A stretch of DNA of 64,000 nt from the NCBI GenBank assembly GCA_014529385.2, contig CM043953.1, positions 116,721,549 to 116,785,548 of the forward strand. The letters are read 5' to 3'. This document shows, piece by piece, positions 47,177-59,454 of this stretch. The translations under genes were made by a program, and so were the position numbers. The DNA is from Adiantum capillus-veneris (taxonomy: Eukaryota > Streptophyta > Polypodiopsida > Polypodiales > Pteridaceae). Numbering within the stretch: position 1 is the stretch's first letter; every line of letters begins with the position of its first letter. The notes under the pieces were generated by a model, which searched no databases, had not been told where the DNA came from, and was given only the letters and a program-made list of their open reading frames with translations.

Positions 47177-47876
47177 TGTTAGGAAATAAGACGTAGCTAA
47201 ATAGATATTTGAGTAGATTACTTAATGGAGAGAGATAGATTTCACATACACGAGATTATAGAGTAGAGAGAGAGAGAGAGAGAGAGTACACACGATATAC
47301 GTGGTTCACCCAAAGTGGGCTACGTCCACAGGAAAGCAGCCACTCAATGGCTTTAGTACTTCAAAACAAGAAGTAGTTTACAAAGGGATTATACCCTTAA
47401 TGGAGCTCCCGCCTTGCTTCACTCTCACCACCTCACACTCACCTTGTTGCATCAACTTCACACAATATGAAATGTGTGCAGAAATGGCCTCCTTTTATAG
47501 GCCAAAAGGGCTGCCCTCCTCATGAGAGGCAACCATGTGTAGCCGCCCTTGTGTAGATAAGTCCAAATCGGACCCTCCAATCCGCCCATGTGTGGCTGCC
47601 CTTGAGAAGACAAGTCCGCTTTTGAATTCGGCCACCGGCCATTGAATTCGGCCACCAACCACCGTCCATTGACTTCCGACCATCGGCCACCGGCCATTGA
47701 CTACCGGCCATCGGCTAACCGCCGACGGTTGTTTTCCGACCACTTTCCGGCCGTCGGCCAGCCATAATATTCCGACGAAAAGGAATATTCTGGCGAGGGA
47801 AAAAAAGTGGGGCCTTACAAATGTGCGCTTTTACCCACAGAAAATTACAAGGGTAAATCAGGCTCCATACTTAACA
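47177..47876 (-). repeat. 3' LTR of copia-4
   Basis: 700 bp, paired with 51889-52654. It contains a short GA repeat near 47264-47287 and imperfect repeats of GGCCACCGGCCATTGA around 47630-47760. Confidence 0.95.
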
Positions 47877-47890
47877 ATCTCCCACTTGGA
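47877..47890 (-). other. Polypurine tract of copia-4
   Basis: The minus strand reads TCCAAGTGGGAGAT directly before the LTR start TGTTAAG. Confidence 0.85.
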
Positions 47891-47936
47891 GACTGATCTC
47901 CAAACCAAACCTGTGACTGCTTTCCATCCCGGCTTC

Positions 47937-50900
47937 TTATCCTTGAATGCCGATTGAAGATGAGCAAAAGCTCAACTTCTCCTTGTTGACCACCTTTGTA
48001 AACATGTCTGCAGGATTTTCACTTGTATGCACATTTCCTAGCTTTAGCTGTCCCTCTTCCAAAAGAGTGCGTATGAAGTGATATCTCACCTCAATGTGCT
48101 TTGTCCTTGAATGAAACGCTGAGTTCTTTGCAAGATGGATAGCGCTTTGGCTATCACTGTACAAGACACAATTGTCTTGTTTGAATCCAAGCTCTTTTAA
48201 GAATCTGTGAAGCCACAGAATTTCTTTGCTTGCCTTCGTCATTGCTACATACTCTACTTCCGTGGTAGAAAGTGAAACCACTTTCTGCAGCTTTGAAGCC
48301 CAGCTTACTGCTGTGCCTCCAACCGTGAACACATAGCCAGTAGTGCTCCTTCGAGTATCTTTGTCACCTGCCATATCTGCATCAGCATACCCTTCTAGAA
48401 AAATATCAGTTCCTCCAAAACACAAAGCATTTGTTTTTGTCCCTTTTAGATACCTAAGTATCCACTTCACAGCTTGCCAATGCTCTTTACCTGGGTTGTC
48501 CATGAACCTACTCAAAACTCCCACTGCATGTGCAATGTCTGGCCTTGTCCAGACCATAGCATACATTAGAGAACCTACCGCTGCAGCATATGGAACTTTA
48601 GACATATAGGCTATCTCCTCTTGTGTCTTTGGACACATATCCTTCGTTAGTTTAAAATGACCAGCCAAAGGTGTAGAAACTGGTTTTGCATTTTGCATTG
48701 CAAACCTTCCTAGTACCTTCTTGATGTAATCTGCTTGAGATAGCTTTATTGTCTTCTTCGTCCTGTCCCTTGATATTTTCATACCAAGTATCCTCTTTGC
48801 AGCACCTAAATCTTTCATTGAAAAAGATTTAGACAGCTCCTCTTTTAGGTCTTTGATGTCCTGCATGTTAGCACTTGCAATCAACATGTCATCAACATAC
48901 AACATTCGGATGATGAATTTCCCATCTCCCAAATTCTTCGTGTAGACGCAGTGATCCGAGTTGCATCTTGTGAATCCATGATCCAACATCCATCGATCAA
49001 ACTTCAAGTACCATTGTCTTTATGCTTGTTTTAAACCATACAAGCTCTTCTTTAATCTGCAAACCATTTTCTCCTTACCTTTTACTTCATACCCCTTTGG
49101 TTGAAGCATGTAGATTTCCTCCTCTAAGTCACCGTGAGGGAATGCCGTATTTACATCCATTTGCTCGAGATTTAGATCATGAGCAGCCACAAGGCTTAAG
49201 ACAAGCTTAATTGAGTTCATTTTTACAACAGGAGAAAATATTTCATTGAAGTCAATACCTTTCTTTTGAGAAAACCCTTTTACCACAAGCCTAAACTTGT
49301 ACCTTTTCTTCCCACCTTCTTCTTCCTTCAGCTTGTACACCTATTTGTTTTGAAGTGCCCGCTTACCTTTAGGCAAGTCAACCAACTCCCATGTTTGGTT
49401 GCGATGTAGTGAGTCCATCTCCACTTGCATGCTCTTCGTCCATTCTTCTTTGGATTCATGTTGCATAGCTTCTTTGTATGATTCTGGCTCTCCAGAATCT
49501 GAGATCAAGAGATGGTTGAAGGAAGGAACAAACCTTTCTGGAGGTCTACTTGCTCTTGTAGATCTTCGGGGAATAGGTTGAGGCTCCTCATTTGGTTGAC
49601 GTTGTTGCGCATTGTCACCGTTTGCAGTCCTTGAGTCTTCACCGTCCTCAAGCTCCATGTACTCATCACCTGTTTCTTTTGTTTGTTTTCTTTCCAAGTA
49701 ATCTTTGTACATATTTTGTTCGTTAAAAATTACATCCCTACTCCTTAAGATTTTACCATCTTCAGGATTCCATAGGCGATACCCAAAGTCACCTTCTCCA
49801 TATCCAATGAAGAAACACTTTTTAGACTTTGCATCTAGCTTTGATCTTAGGCTTCTATCTATGTGCATGAAAGCCTCACACCCAAACACTTTGAGAAATG
49901 CATAATTCACCGGTTTACCTGTCCATGCCTCTTCTGAAACTCCCCCATCCAATGCCGTTGAGGGTGACCGATTGATTAAGTACACAGACGTACTTACAGC
50001 TTCCGCCCAAAGCTCAAGAGGTAGGCCTGCATGTAGCCGCATGCTTCGTGCTCGCTCCATGATTGTCCTGTTCATCCTTGCCAAAATCCCATTTTGTTGA
50101 GGTGTCCTTGGGGTTGTCCTTTGCCTCCGAATGCCATTGCTAGAACAAAAGCTTTCAAAAGCTTGGCTGCAATATTCGCTTCCATTGTCGGATCTGAGGC
50201 ATTTAACCTTGGTACCTGTTTCATTCTCCACAAAGGCTTTCCACCTTTGAAATATGGAAAATACATCGGATTTATTCTTCATGACATAAACCCATGTTTT
50301 TCTAGACGCATCGTCTATGAATGTTACATAGTACAATGAGCCACCAAGTGATGGTGTACTTGCAGGACCCCAAACATCAGAATGAACCAACTCAAGTTTT
50401 TTATTTTTTCTTTCATTTTCTGATTTTTAAAATTTTACCCTCTTTTGTTTACCATAAACACAATCTTCACAGAACTCTAAGTCCACTTCTTTCAAACCTG
50501 GTAGAAGCTTCTTTGTTTGAAGGATTTGCATTCCTTTGGCACTCATATGCCCAAGTCGGTAGTGCCACACCGCACTGTCAATTTCTGTAGTTACTGCACA
50601 AGCTGAAGGTTGCGTGCTAACAGTACACAAGTAAAGTGTACCGACTTTTTCTCCCTTGGCAACCACCAAATATCCCTTTGAGATCTTCCACCGTTTGTTT
50701 CCGAATGAAATTTTGTGACCTTCATCGTCCAATTGTCCTGTAGAGATCAATTTTTTGCGAAGAGAAGGAACATGCCTAACATCTTTAAGATTCCATTCAT
50801 TTCCGTTAGCAGTTTTGACAGAAACTATACCTTTGCCGACAATCTCACAAGCTTCATCATCTCCCAAGTATACATACCCAAAATTACCTTTGGTGTAGTC

Positions 50901-51818
50901 TTGGAAATGTTGCTTGTGTGGTGTCGCATGGAATGAAGCCCCGGAATCTACTATCCAGGAATTAGACACATTGTCTAATGAGAGAATTAGAGCATCTTGC
51001 TCTACTTTACCTGCCACATTGGCCTCCGATGTTGGCTTGTTGTCTTGAGACTCAGTCTCCTTCTTCTTCTTGGACCAGCAATCCTTCTTGACATGGCCCT
51101 TCTTGCCGCAGTTCCAACATTCAAGAACTGACTTTGTGCGTGACTTGCTCCGTCTTGAGCAATCATGACCCTTTTGGCTTTTGAACCTCTCCTTAGGCCT
51201 TCCTCTTGTTTTCACTGACAATGCAGCACTTGATGATTCTCCTGTGCTTCTCCTTCGTATTTCCTCGCTTAGGAGAACACCCACAACATCATCAAACTTA
51301 AGAGTATTTGTACCAGAGATATAATTACTTACAGCCATTACAAGGTTATCCCAACTATCCGGTAGAGATGATAGTATAAGGAGAGCTCGCACTTCGTCAT
51401 CGAAATTGATTTTCACCGATCGAAGTTGACTTATGTTTGTGTTAAAGTCATTTAGGTGTTCTGCAACTGAACCATTCTCTGTCATCTTTAGATTGAACAA
51501 GCGCTTCATAAGAAATACCTTATTGGATGCCGATGGTTTCTCGTAGAAGTCGTCAAGTGACTTCATCAAGTCCTCCGTGGTCTTCATCTCCAAAACATTG
51601 AAGGCCACCGTTGACGCCAAGCTTAACCGGATTGTTCCCAGTGCCTTTTGATCAAGAACAATCCATGCTTCATCTGCCATTGTTGCGGGCTTCTTCGCAA
51701 GACCGCCTAGTGGCAAATAGAGGTCCTTCTGGTAGAGATAGTCTTCAATCTGCATCTTCCAATGTTGGTAGTTTTTGTCGTTGAACTTCTCAATCTTGAG
51801 CTTCCCTTCCTCCGCCAT
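47937..51818 (-). pseudogene. copia-4 gag-pol polyprotein, three in-frame stops
   Basis: A single frame from ATG at 51818 (MAEEGKLKIEKF) to the stop at 47937. Domains in order: gag; CCHC knuckle CWNCGKKGHVKKDC; protease WIVDSGASFHA; GAG-pre-integrase WHYRLGHMS; integrase with HSDVWGP and LRSDNGSEY; reverse transcriptase with YVDDMLIAS; RNase H with YSDSQSAIHLAKN and TKHIEVRYHFI. Stops: TAA at 50427-50429; TAG at 49341-49343, where the family has Trp before VYKLK; and TAA at 49020-49022, before RQWYLKF. The third integrase motif reads NGILARMNR where NGVAER is usual, so the catalytic Glu appears replaced by Ala. The length is normal for copia, so the copy decayed recently. Confidence 0.95.
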
Positions 51819-51874
51819 AACTCCCACTCAATTCAAAGAATCCTTTCCTTGAGATAATTTAGCTACGAGCAATT

Positions 51875-51886
51875 GCTCTGATACCA
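51875..51886 (-). other. Primer-binding site of copia-4
   Basis: The minus strand reads TGGTATCAGAGC two bases inside the 5' LTR, matching initiator tRNA-Met. Confidence 0.95.
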
Positions 51887-51888
51887 GT

Positions 51889-51973
51889 TGTTAGGAAATA
51901 AGACGTAGCTAAATAGATATTTGAGTAGATTACTTCATGGAGAGAGATAGATTTCACATACACGAGATTATAG

Positions 51974-52012
<39 letters not shown>

Positions 52013-52654
52013 CACGATATACGTGGTTCACCCAATGTGGGCTATGTCCACGGGAAAGCAGCCACTCAATGGCTTTAGTACTTCAAAACAAGAAGTAGTT
52101 TACAAAGGGATTATACCCTTAATGGATCTCCCGTCTTGCTTCACTCTCACCACCTCACACTCACCTTGTTGCATCAACTTCACACAATATGAAATGTGTG
52201 CAGAAATGGCCTCCTTTTATAGGCCAAAAGGGCTGCCCTCTCTCATGAGAGGCAACCATGTGTAGCCGCCCTTGTGTAGATAAGTCCAAATCGGACCCTC
52301 CAATCCGCCCATGTGTGGCCGCCCTTGAGAAGACAAGTCCGCTTTTGAATTCGGTCACCGGCCACCGACCATTGACTTCCGACCACCGGCCAACCGCCGA
52401 CGGTTGTTTTCCGGCCGCTGTCCGGCCATAATATTCCGACGAAAAGAAATATTCTGGCGAGGAAAAAAAAAGTCTCGGGGACAGAAGCCCCCAAGGCCCC
52501 AAAAGTTGCCCCTGATTTTTTGCCATGAAAATTTTTGTTTCCGACGAATGATTTTCCTTTACACACGATGACTTCTCCTCATAATGGGGGCCTTACAAAT
52601 GTGCGCTTTTACCCACAAAAAATTACAAGGGTAACTCAGGCTCCATACTTAACA
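51889..52654 (-). repeat. 5' LTR of copia-4
   Basis: 766 bp, with a longer GA microsatellite (about 51977-52010) than its partner and an extra block of about 110 bp near 52472-52585. Followed by CTACT. Confidence 0.95.
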
Positions 52655-52659
52655 CTACT

Positions 52660-55130
52660 TGTAGCACAAAACTAAAGATTTGTAAAAATTAAAATCATTA
52701 GAATAAGCAATCTTTATTTTGCAAATATGATATTAGGAAGATCAAAGCACTTTGACATGAAATTTGGATTCACAACCAGCTTACTTTAAAGAACTATTGC
52801 AAATCTTGAGAGAACACAATATTTGATAAAATGCACCTCACTGCAAGATGGATACTTTCTAATGCCTTCAGAGTTCTTAAGGAGGTCTACAAGTCTCAGT
52901 GGGTCATGTAGGTCTACATAAGAGTATCATGTGGGATTTAATAGAAAGAAAATTTTAACTCCTCAAATTTCATTTTCACACATAGAAGGGTATTATCTAA
53001 GAAGGATATGTTTAGGCTTCAAAATAATCCAAAAAGTGGTATTTTGTAAAACTCATGTTTTTGGGGGGTCTTCCAAATAGACCTTGTTTACAAGGTCTTG
53101 CAAGAATGCATATGCACATAGACACACACATGAAAGAGCATTCATAGAGATGGAGCTAACATCTTCTTCTTCCTTCACTTTACTAAGGATACAAGAGTTC
53201 TCTTTGACATGAGTGAAAGTACTATAATACTACAATATTATAATTTTATTTAAAATTTACAATATGAAAACTCTAGTTTAGTGAATTTTCCAATACAATG
53301 GTCAAGGTGAAAACATTAGTCAATGAGCCTACAAGAAAAAAATTCATCACCCTTGGTAGACAGAGCTAGTATCACCAACAAAGATACTTATATCCACTAC
53401 CATATGCCAATTATAAATGTAGGCAAGAAATATTCATGATCCTTGAACATTATCTCAATCAACACGTCATGTCTTTTATAGTCTTTATGAATATCAAAGC
53501 AAAATTTTCTCCCCAATAATGTTCTTTATACAATTTCAGCTAATTTAGTTGATCATGCCCATGTAGCTAGGTATGGGGTTACAACTGACCATTTCAAGCT
53601 TTCTACTTGTGTCACTAATAAAGACCACAACAATATTCTTAAAATACCTTTGACTATATGGCCACATAGATAAAGAGCCCCAGCTACACTGAGAAGATGC
53701 ATGAGTTGCAAATAGTGAAAAAGAATTATTATTATTGTTGTTGTTATTATTATTTTCACATCAATTTACATAATGGATAGTGTATTCTAGTAATAAATTT
53801 CTCTTTTCAATCAATTTCATAAACATTCATGTGATATATGGGTGCTTATACCTTTGTGATTACATGTGACCACTCAGCTCCATTAAAGCAAGTCCAACAT
53901 GCTTTGCCTCCTACTACATGCTTTGCTTCATGTTTCATATTCAAGTTATTACATAACAAGAAACAAAAGGAAATGCAAATATAGAGAGACAAATAGAGTT
54001 TCAAAGAGTAGGCAATGCTGAAAAGAATCGTCATTCTTTTATTTATAATGCTTAAAGATGGAGAATTTATGTCCTTGTTCCCATCAAAAAGTGATGTTTT
54101 ACTACCTTCTATATCCTATACAAAAACACAACCAAGCCCCTTTGTAAATGCATGATTGTGCACATAAGGAAAAAAAGGGTGTCCTTGCTATGATGGTGGA
54201 ACCTAATCTTAGATGTGGGTTGGATCAACCATTTGCACTACAAAGGTGACCTATAAATGGTGGTATGTTGGAATGTGTACCATGCCTGCCTTGATGTGAA
54301 GCGCCCAAACCAAACTAACCCCCTTGCTTTTTGACATCATTATTTTTCTTTTATCTTAGCCCTTGTTCACACATTTGGATTTCCAACTTTCCAAGTGAGT
54401 AGGTCTCTACAATTTCAAAGAAATAAATGCATGTCAAAATGTAATACAAAAGGGAAGGGATAGTGTAGAAAATGAAAAGCCTCATGGCATTGGATAGTCA
54501 AACGACTTTGTATGCTCTACATAACCCTTGTAACATTGGAAAGTCGATAGACATGGGTATCTGAAGCTTAGAAGGAGTAATACATATCAAAAGATTTGTA
54601 ACGCAAAAGGGAAGGGACGTAACATTGGAAAGTCAATAGACATGGTCTCTATAATTTTGAAGGAGTAAATACCTATTAAAAGATTTGTAACGCAAAAGGA
54701 AGGGACAACACTGATAGTGTCAAAAATGAAAAGCCTCTCATGACATTATAAGGTCAAAATTTATAGTTCATAAGCGAGAGACCCTGTTTTTCCTTATCTA
54801 GTAGACCTAGCCAAAACTCCATGGTTTGAACTCCCCTAGTGGACATCACTTAAGTTGGCGATGCACCTTAATGAATATTTTCATTATTCAACTTGCGTAG
54901 CTGACCTTACTCTTGACCCTATTAAATATGCAAGTTGAGTGCTTTCATGCACGATATCATTGAATTGAGCTACCATAATTCTTTCTCAAAGACTTGAAGG
55001 TTATGAGTTTTCCAATCTTGCCTCAGATAGTAGTATTTGGTGATTTGTATGTACACCAAAATTGCTTACTTCTAACATCTTCTCCCTCCCATAACCAAAT
55101 CATTCCTAAAGAAGAGTATATTCCACGTCC
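52660..55130. other. Unassigned AT-rich DNA
   Basis: No gene is supported. Open stretches are short and of simple composition. The only structure noted is the direct repeat at 54530-54710. Confidence 0.5.
54530..54710. repeat. About 89-bp tandem duplication
   Basis: GTAACATTGGAAAGTC starts units at about 54530 and 54619. Both run to AAAGATTTGTAACGCAAAAG. A weaker third similarity lies around 54440-54500. Confidence 0.8.
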
Positions 55131-55137
55131 TTTGTAG

Positions 55138-55359
55138 TCATTTGTAGATGTTGGCCGCAAGACCCCGCAAGGACGGGCACTCTTTAAACAAATGCAAGGG
55201 ATCCTCTGAAGCTACTTTGCACCCAGAGGTAGTATCAATGTCAATACCTCTAGCAAGATCCTTATTCCTTATTGGGATCGCCCTGCACAGTACGTTCCAA
55301 GTGAATATTTTCATTGAGCTTGACCATTTTATCTCCTCAATATTGTTTATACACTTCAA
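55138..55359 (-). pseudogene. LINE fragment, RT-associated zinc-binding region
   Basis: A 73-residue minus-strand frame reads KIFTWNVLCRAIPI ... CKVASEDPLHLFKECPSL. This is the pattern of the zinc-binding domain found downstream of reverse transcriptase in plant LINEs. Upstream sequence to about 55800 may belong to the same decayed element. No poly(A) tail or target duplication was found. Confidence 0.65.
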
Positions 55360-55457
55360 CCACTTCTCTTATTCCTTATTGGGATCACCATGCGCAGTAC
55401 CTTCCAAGTGAATATCTTCATTGAGCTTGGCCATTTTATCTCCTCAATATTGTTTAC
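55264..55457. repeat. 108-bp tandem duplication in the LINE fragment
   Basis: CCTTATTGGGATC occurs at about 55268 and 55375. Both copies continue through TTCCAAGTGAATAT to CTCCTCAATATTGTTTA. Confidence 0.9.
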
Positions 55458-55459
55458 TA

Positions 55460-57229
55460 GTACGGCCGGCCGCTCTCTCTCCCCCTCTCTCCCTCTTTAT
55501 CGCATGCAAAGGGGGTTGTTTTTGTTTTGGACATTAGCCTTCAAGTCGCAGATTGCGACACGTGTAAAGGGCTCCCCCTTCCGCCATATTATGTTAGTAG
55601 ATACACTGCAACCACTTCTCTTCTGACCCATTCACACTCCTCAGTTTAATGAGTGGAGTGAACCAATCCGTTTATAAATTAGCTTGTCATAAGTTCCCAG
55701 TGTTTTTGGAAGCTCAACAATTCTGTCATTTAGCCAATGCAAAGGTTTGCAATCGAGCTATGTCCCAACAATAGGCATTAAACAATTGTACAGAAATTCT
55801 AAGATTCTATTGATCAATAGTCTTTCATAGATTTAGATTATGTTGCATTGCCATTTTATTCGCATCCTTCTAGCAGAAGTTGTCGTTGTCCGAGGAATGT
55901 GCCAACTTGGTTTTCTCTTCTCCTTAAAAGCTTCATTGCACCATTTATATATTGAACTTAATTTTGGTTTACTTTTGGGGCAGTCATTTCCAAGTGATCA
56001 AAATATTATCACATAAGGAATTATTATATTTGAACTACACAAAAGTATCTATTAAAAAGGGGTGACAATGTTATTTTCCTAACTCACATTAATTTTTTTA
56101 ATTTCTTTTGAAGCAAAAATAAATCTCTTGTGGTGTTTCATTTGGGGACTTCTGAAGCATTGAACCTTTTTCTGCCATAAATGCCAACATGGACATAGCA
56201 AAGAGATTGGCATAAGGATGTATACCATTTCTATGTGTCTTTTCTTTATTGGCATGTTAGAACATGCCTTAGAGAAGAAGGCCCATTTTTGGGTGTATAC
56301 CAGTTCTATATCTTTTAGCTTGTAAATGGGTCCCTCATTAAAGAGCCTCGTGACTTCCTTTTCAACCTTTTTTTTCCTTTTAAAAGACAATTTGAGTTTG
56401 TAAATGGTCCCTTCATTTGGGTCAGTACTTCTTTTGTTTCAAAGTGCCAACATGAGTCCTCACCTTGTTCCAGGACAACGTGTTCTTTTTTATTGAAATT
56501 AGTAGCAAAATTACATCCAAGTGATTGATAAAGTAGAGACACTACATAAAGTTCGATATCAATGGCTATGGCAAAGCCTCTTACAATGAAGCACACTACT
56601 TCTTGGATTTGTGCTTGGCACCTTTCCTTGGCACAATTCATTGTCCCTTGTAGTAGGAAAATTGGGTGAGACCTCTTGTTGTGCTTCCATTGGGGTATGC
56701 CATGTTAACTATAGAGTTGCTTCTTGAGACAAAATGAGCGCTACCTTCTCATTTGCCTTCACATCCATGTACCAAGGGTGTCCTCTTAAGCCATCTAGAT
56801 AGTGCTAAGGGTTGACAGCTGCTTGAGCCTCACTTGTTGCAAATGTTGTTGGTTAGGCTAGATGGTAAAGCAATGGCCTCTACATGCATGCACCCATCAG
56901 GGTGCTTTGGCATAATGTTCAATCTCTCAAATAGTTTTTGTGAATAAGCACCTTGATTGCACCCATTTCTAAGAGACTAGAAAAAATACAAGTGTGGGAG
57001 CAAGTGACCTACTAATTGGCCCAACAAGTCATCCTATGCAATACATGGAAGACTCTTGAGGGAGCCACTTCCTCAACAGCCTGATATCTAGTGAGAGTTG
57101 TAGGCTCAAAGACCTATGAGCTCGCCAAGACTCTTTGACTCTTATTTGATGGAAAGTTGTTTGTGAGTTTCATATTCGTGAATAACATGATGCCATCTAA
57201 GATCTTATAAATAGTGCCAAGCAACGTTC
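55460..57229. other. Unassigned
   Basis: No supported gene. Two overlapping minus-strand open stretches (56079-56390 and 56315-56641) have no motif. Part near 55500-55800 may be LINE remnant. Confidence 0.4.
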
Positions 57230-57285
57230 GGGAAAGTTGTGCCTCAACTTACACAAGAAGTTTTGGACACATTGTGACTTACCTC

Positions 57286-57440
57286 AACATCATAAGCTTT
57301 TGTGAGGGAGGCACTGCATACCTAGCTAGGTACGATTGGGGGCAACGGACTGTCGACCCGATGGGGGGGCCGGTGGTCCCCTGTCCCCAATCGTACCTAG
57401 CTAGGTATGCGGTTTCTCTCGAGCAGAAGCTCATGATGTT
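57286..57440. repeat. Palindrome in left arm of the foldback element
   Basis: AACATCATAAGCTT pairs with AAGCTCATGATGTT, and CATACCTAGCTAGGTACGAT pairs with ATCGTACCTAGCTAGGTATG. The centre is GC-rich. CCTAGCTAGG is also a short palindrome of its own. Confidence 0.95.
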
Positions 57441-58198
57441 ATGCATTGTATGAAAAACATTGAAAAAGACTCCGTTTTCCTACATGAGAAAATTTCTAAA
57501 TCTTCTTGTGAATTAGCCTTGGGGCCGTTGAAAATCAAGATTGGTCGGTTGCAATTGATGGTTAAGGGGAAAAAAACCAATAAATTATACTAGAAAATCG
57601 TTGAAAAATCCTGATTGTCTACTTGTATTTCCTGGTTGAGGAAAGCCGGCCGGCAAGGAAGAAAGACTTTCCCCAACACTGGTGGTGTCAAGTGAAGGTT
57701 TAAAAGGGATTTGCATGCAACATGTGGAAAAGTACGAGCAGGTAAAGAATCCGTAAGCACACTCATTTTAGGCGTAGATTTGTGATATGTCTACATTGCG
57801 CGTCTGTAGATGTAACCGGAGACTCGAGAGGTGGAAAGGGCAGTAGTACCGTAGTCCCCTGTAGGGGTAGCGAGAGTGCCAGTGGCCAATTTGTGTAGCT
57901 CGTGCGGATTGGGACAACCCACCAGCGACAGATCACAGCAGTATGAACGACGACCTATACAGTCAATGTGTAAAGGAAGGATAGACGGCCCCCACCGTCC
58001 TACATTCGTATTCTTAATGCTTTTGTACGCTTGCGGAAAAGCAAATGAGAGAAAGAGGCATGACCAAGGCCGGTTTCACACTGGAACGAGCAGCAGAAGG
58101 CCTTGCTGAGATGGCCATGTGCCTTCATTCACAAGAAGAATTGGAAATTCTCTCAAGTAAGAAAACGGAGCTTTTTTCAATGTTTTTCATACAATGCA

Positions 58199-58374
58199 TA
58201 ACATCATGAGCTTCTACTCGAGAGGCACTACATACCTAGCTAGGTACGATTGGGGGCAGGGGACTGTCGGCCCGATGGACAATTGCGGCAAGGGACCACC
58301 GGGCCGGCAGTCCCTTGCCCCCAATCGTACCTAGCTAGGTATGCGGTGCCTCCCTCACAGAAGCTCATGATGTT
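58199..58374. repeat. Palindrome in right arm of the foldback element
   Basis: Same design as 57286-57440 but more complete in the centre: GGGGACTGTCGGCCCGATGG pairs with CCACCGGGCCGGCAGTCCC, leaving a loop of about 17 bases. Confidence 0.95.
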
Positions 58375-58465
58375 GAGGTAAGTCACAATGTGGGTATTAT
58401 TGTGAGAATTTGTTCAAAACTTCTTGTGATTAGAGAGCCGAGTAAAGGAGGCTGCCCAACTTTCC

Positions 58466-59450
58466 ATTGTCATGGCCTGATATGCCCCTATCACCAATAG
58501 AGGATGAAGTATCAAGTATCAAGTATCGTCTCTATACATCATATAGGGCTTAAGGGGGGCCCTCACTTGAGCCTCTACGTTAAAGGCATGGGCTTCCACC
58601 ACACAAGGTTAGTTCGTTTGCTAATTCCTTCTCTCAATTGTTCAAGTGTGATGCAATCAAACATGTAAAGAGCTAAATGGTGAACCATTATGTTTATCAG
58701 GATGTGTATCTTCCAAAGTGCTTTGTGTAGCCCAACTAACTTTTTCTTATCCAAGAAAATTTTTGAGAAAGAAGAGATTTTACATCTTGTTTCAAAACTT
58801 AAAAAACAATCAAGTTTTTCAATTACCAAGCTCTCCACAAGAATTCTCCTCTTGCCCAACACTAAATTCAAGGTAACTTTGCTTTTGAGAGGGAGACTCT
58901 TCCCAAAACTATTCAGAGAGGTAAAATATTTAAGCATTGACTAGCCTATATATACAGATAGGTTCAATCTCCCCATAAGCCTTTTTATCTTAGGTTTGAT
59001 ATCTTATTTGGTCCCTTAAAGACTTTCAAAACACATTGAAATTTTTTTGAAAAATAGTTGAATATGTATACTATTTTTAAGAAAAAGATTGTGATCTTGT
59101 TTCAAAAACATTGTTGTTGTCAAATTTAAAAGCCAATTTTGTGGCTTATTACTATTTTTAACAAATTGTAAATTTTTATTTTGCACTTTTTTGGCGATAC
59201 TAAAATATTTCTCCATATGCTCATGGTTTCTTGAAAATTAGTGATTCTTAAATTATAAGATGAGGTGCCAAGCCATTTAAAGGGCTCAAACACAAACCTA
59301 AAGTTAATAGTGAAACTTTCTGCTGCAAAATAGCCACTTGTAGTCTTCGGATGGAATGGGCTTTAAATCATACAATGGTTTGGTGTAGTTTTTTTCCTAT
59401 AATATATATTTGTGTTATATGTAATCATTGGTCGTAGATCACAAATGTTT
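58466..59450. other. Unassigned
   Basis: AT-rich with no supported gene. Overlapping open stretches on both strands at about 58575-58944 show no motif. Confidence 0.45.
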
Positions 59451-59454
59451 TGCA

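Larger units (their letters stand above)
47177..52654 (-). mobile_element. Full-length Ty1/copia retrotransposon (copia-4)
   Basis: LTRs at 47177-47876 and 51889-52654 with TG...CA ends, and a 5-bp target duplication CTACT at 47172-47176 and 52655-52659. The primer-binding site and polypurine tract are in place. The internal region is one reading frame of 1294 codons with only three nonsense codons. The family is distinct from copia-1. Each LTR carries a GA microsatellite and low-complexity GGCCG-rich repeats. The LTRs differ mainly by indels in that part and by about 110 bp present only in the right one. Confidence 0.95.
57230..58465. mobile_element. Foldback element with palindromic terminal repeats
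   Basis: Inverted repeats of about 250-300 bp at 57230-57498 and 58145-58465 enclose about 650 bp of unrelated sequence. Outer blocks such as ACAAGAAGTTTTG and ATTGTGACTTACCTCAACATCAT, and the inner block ATGCATTGTATGAAAAACATTG, match in inverse order. Each repeat is itself a palindrome. The middle has no transposase; its longest frames are under 80 codons. It is therefore a non-autonomous foldback-type element. Target duplications could not be identified. Confidence 0.85.

Noticed and set aside
56079-56641. Minus-strand gene
   Set aside because: Two overlapping short frames without motifs, splice sites or a promoter signal.
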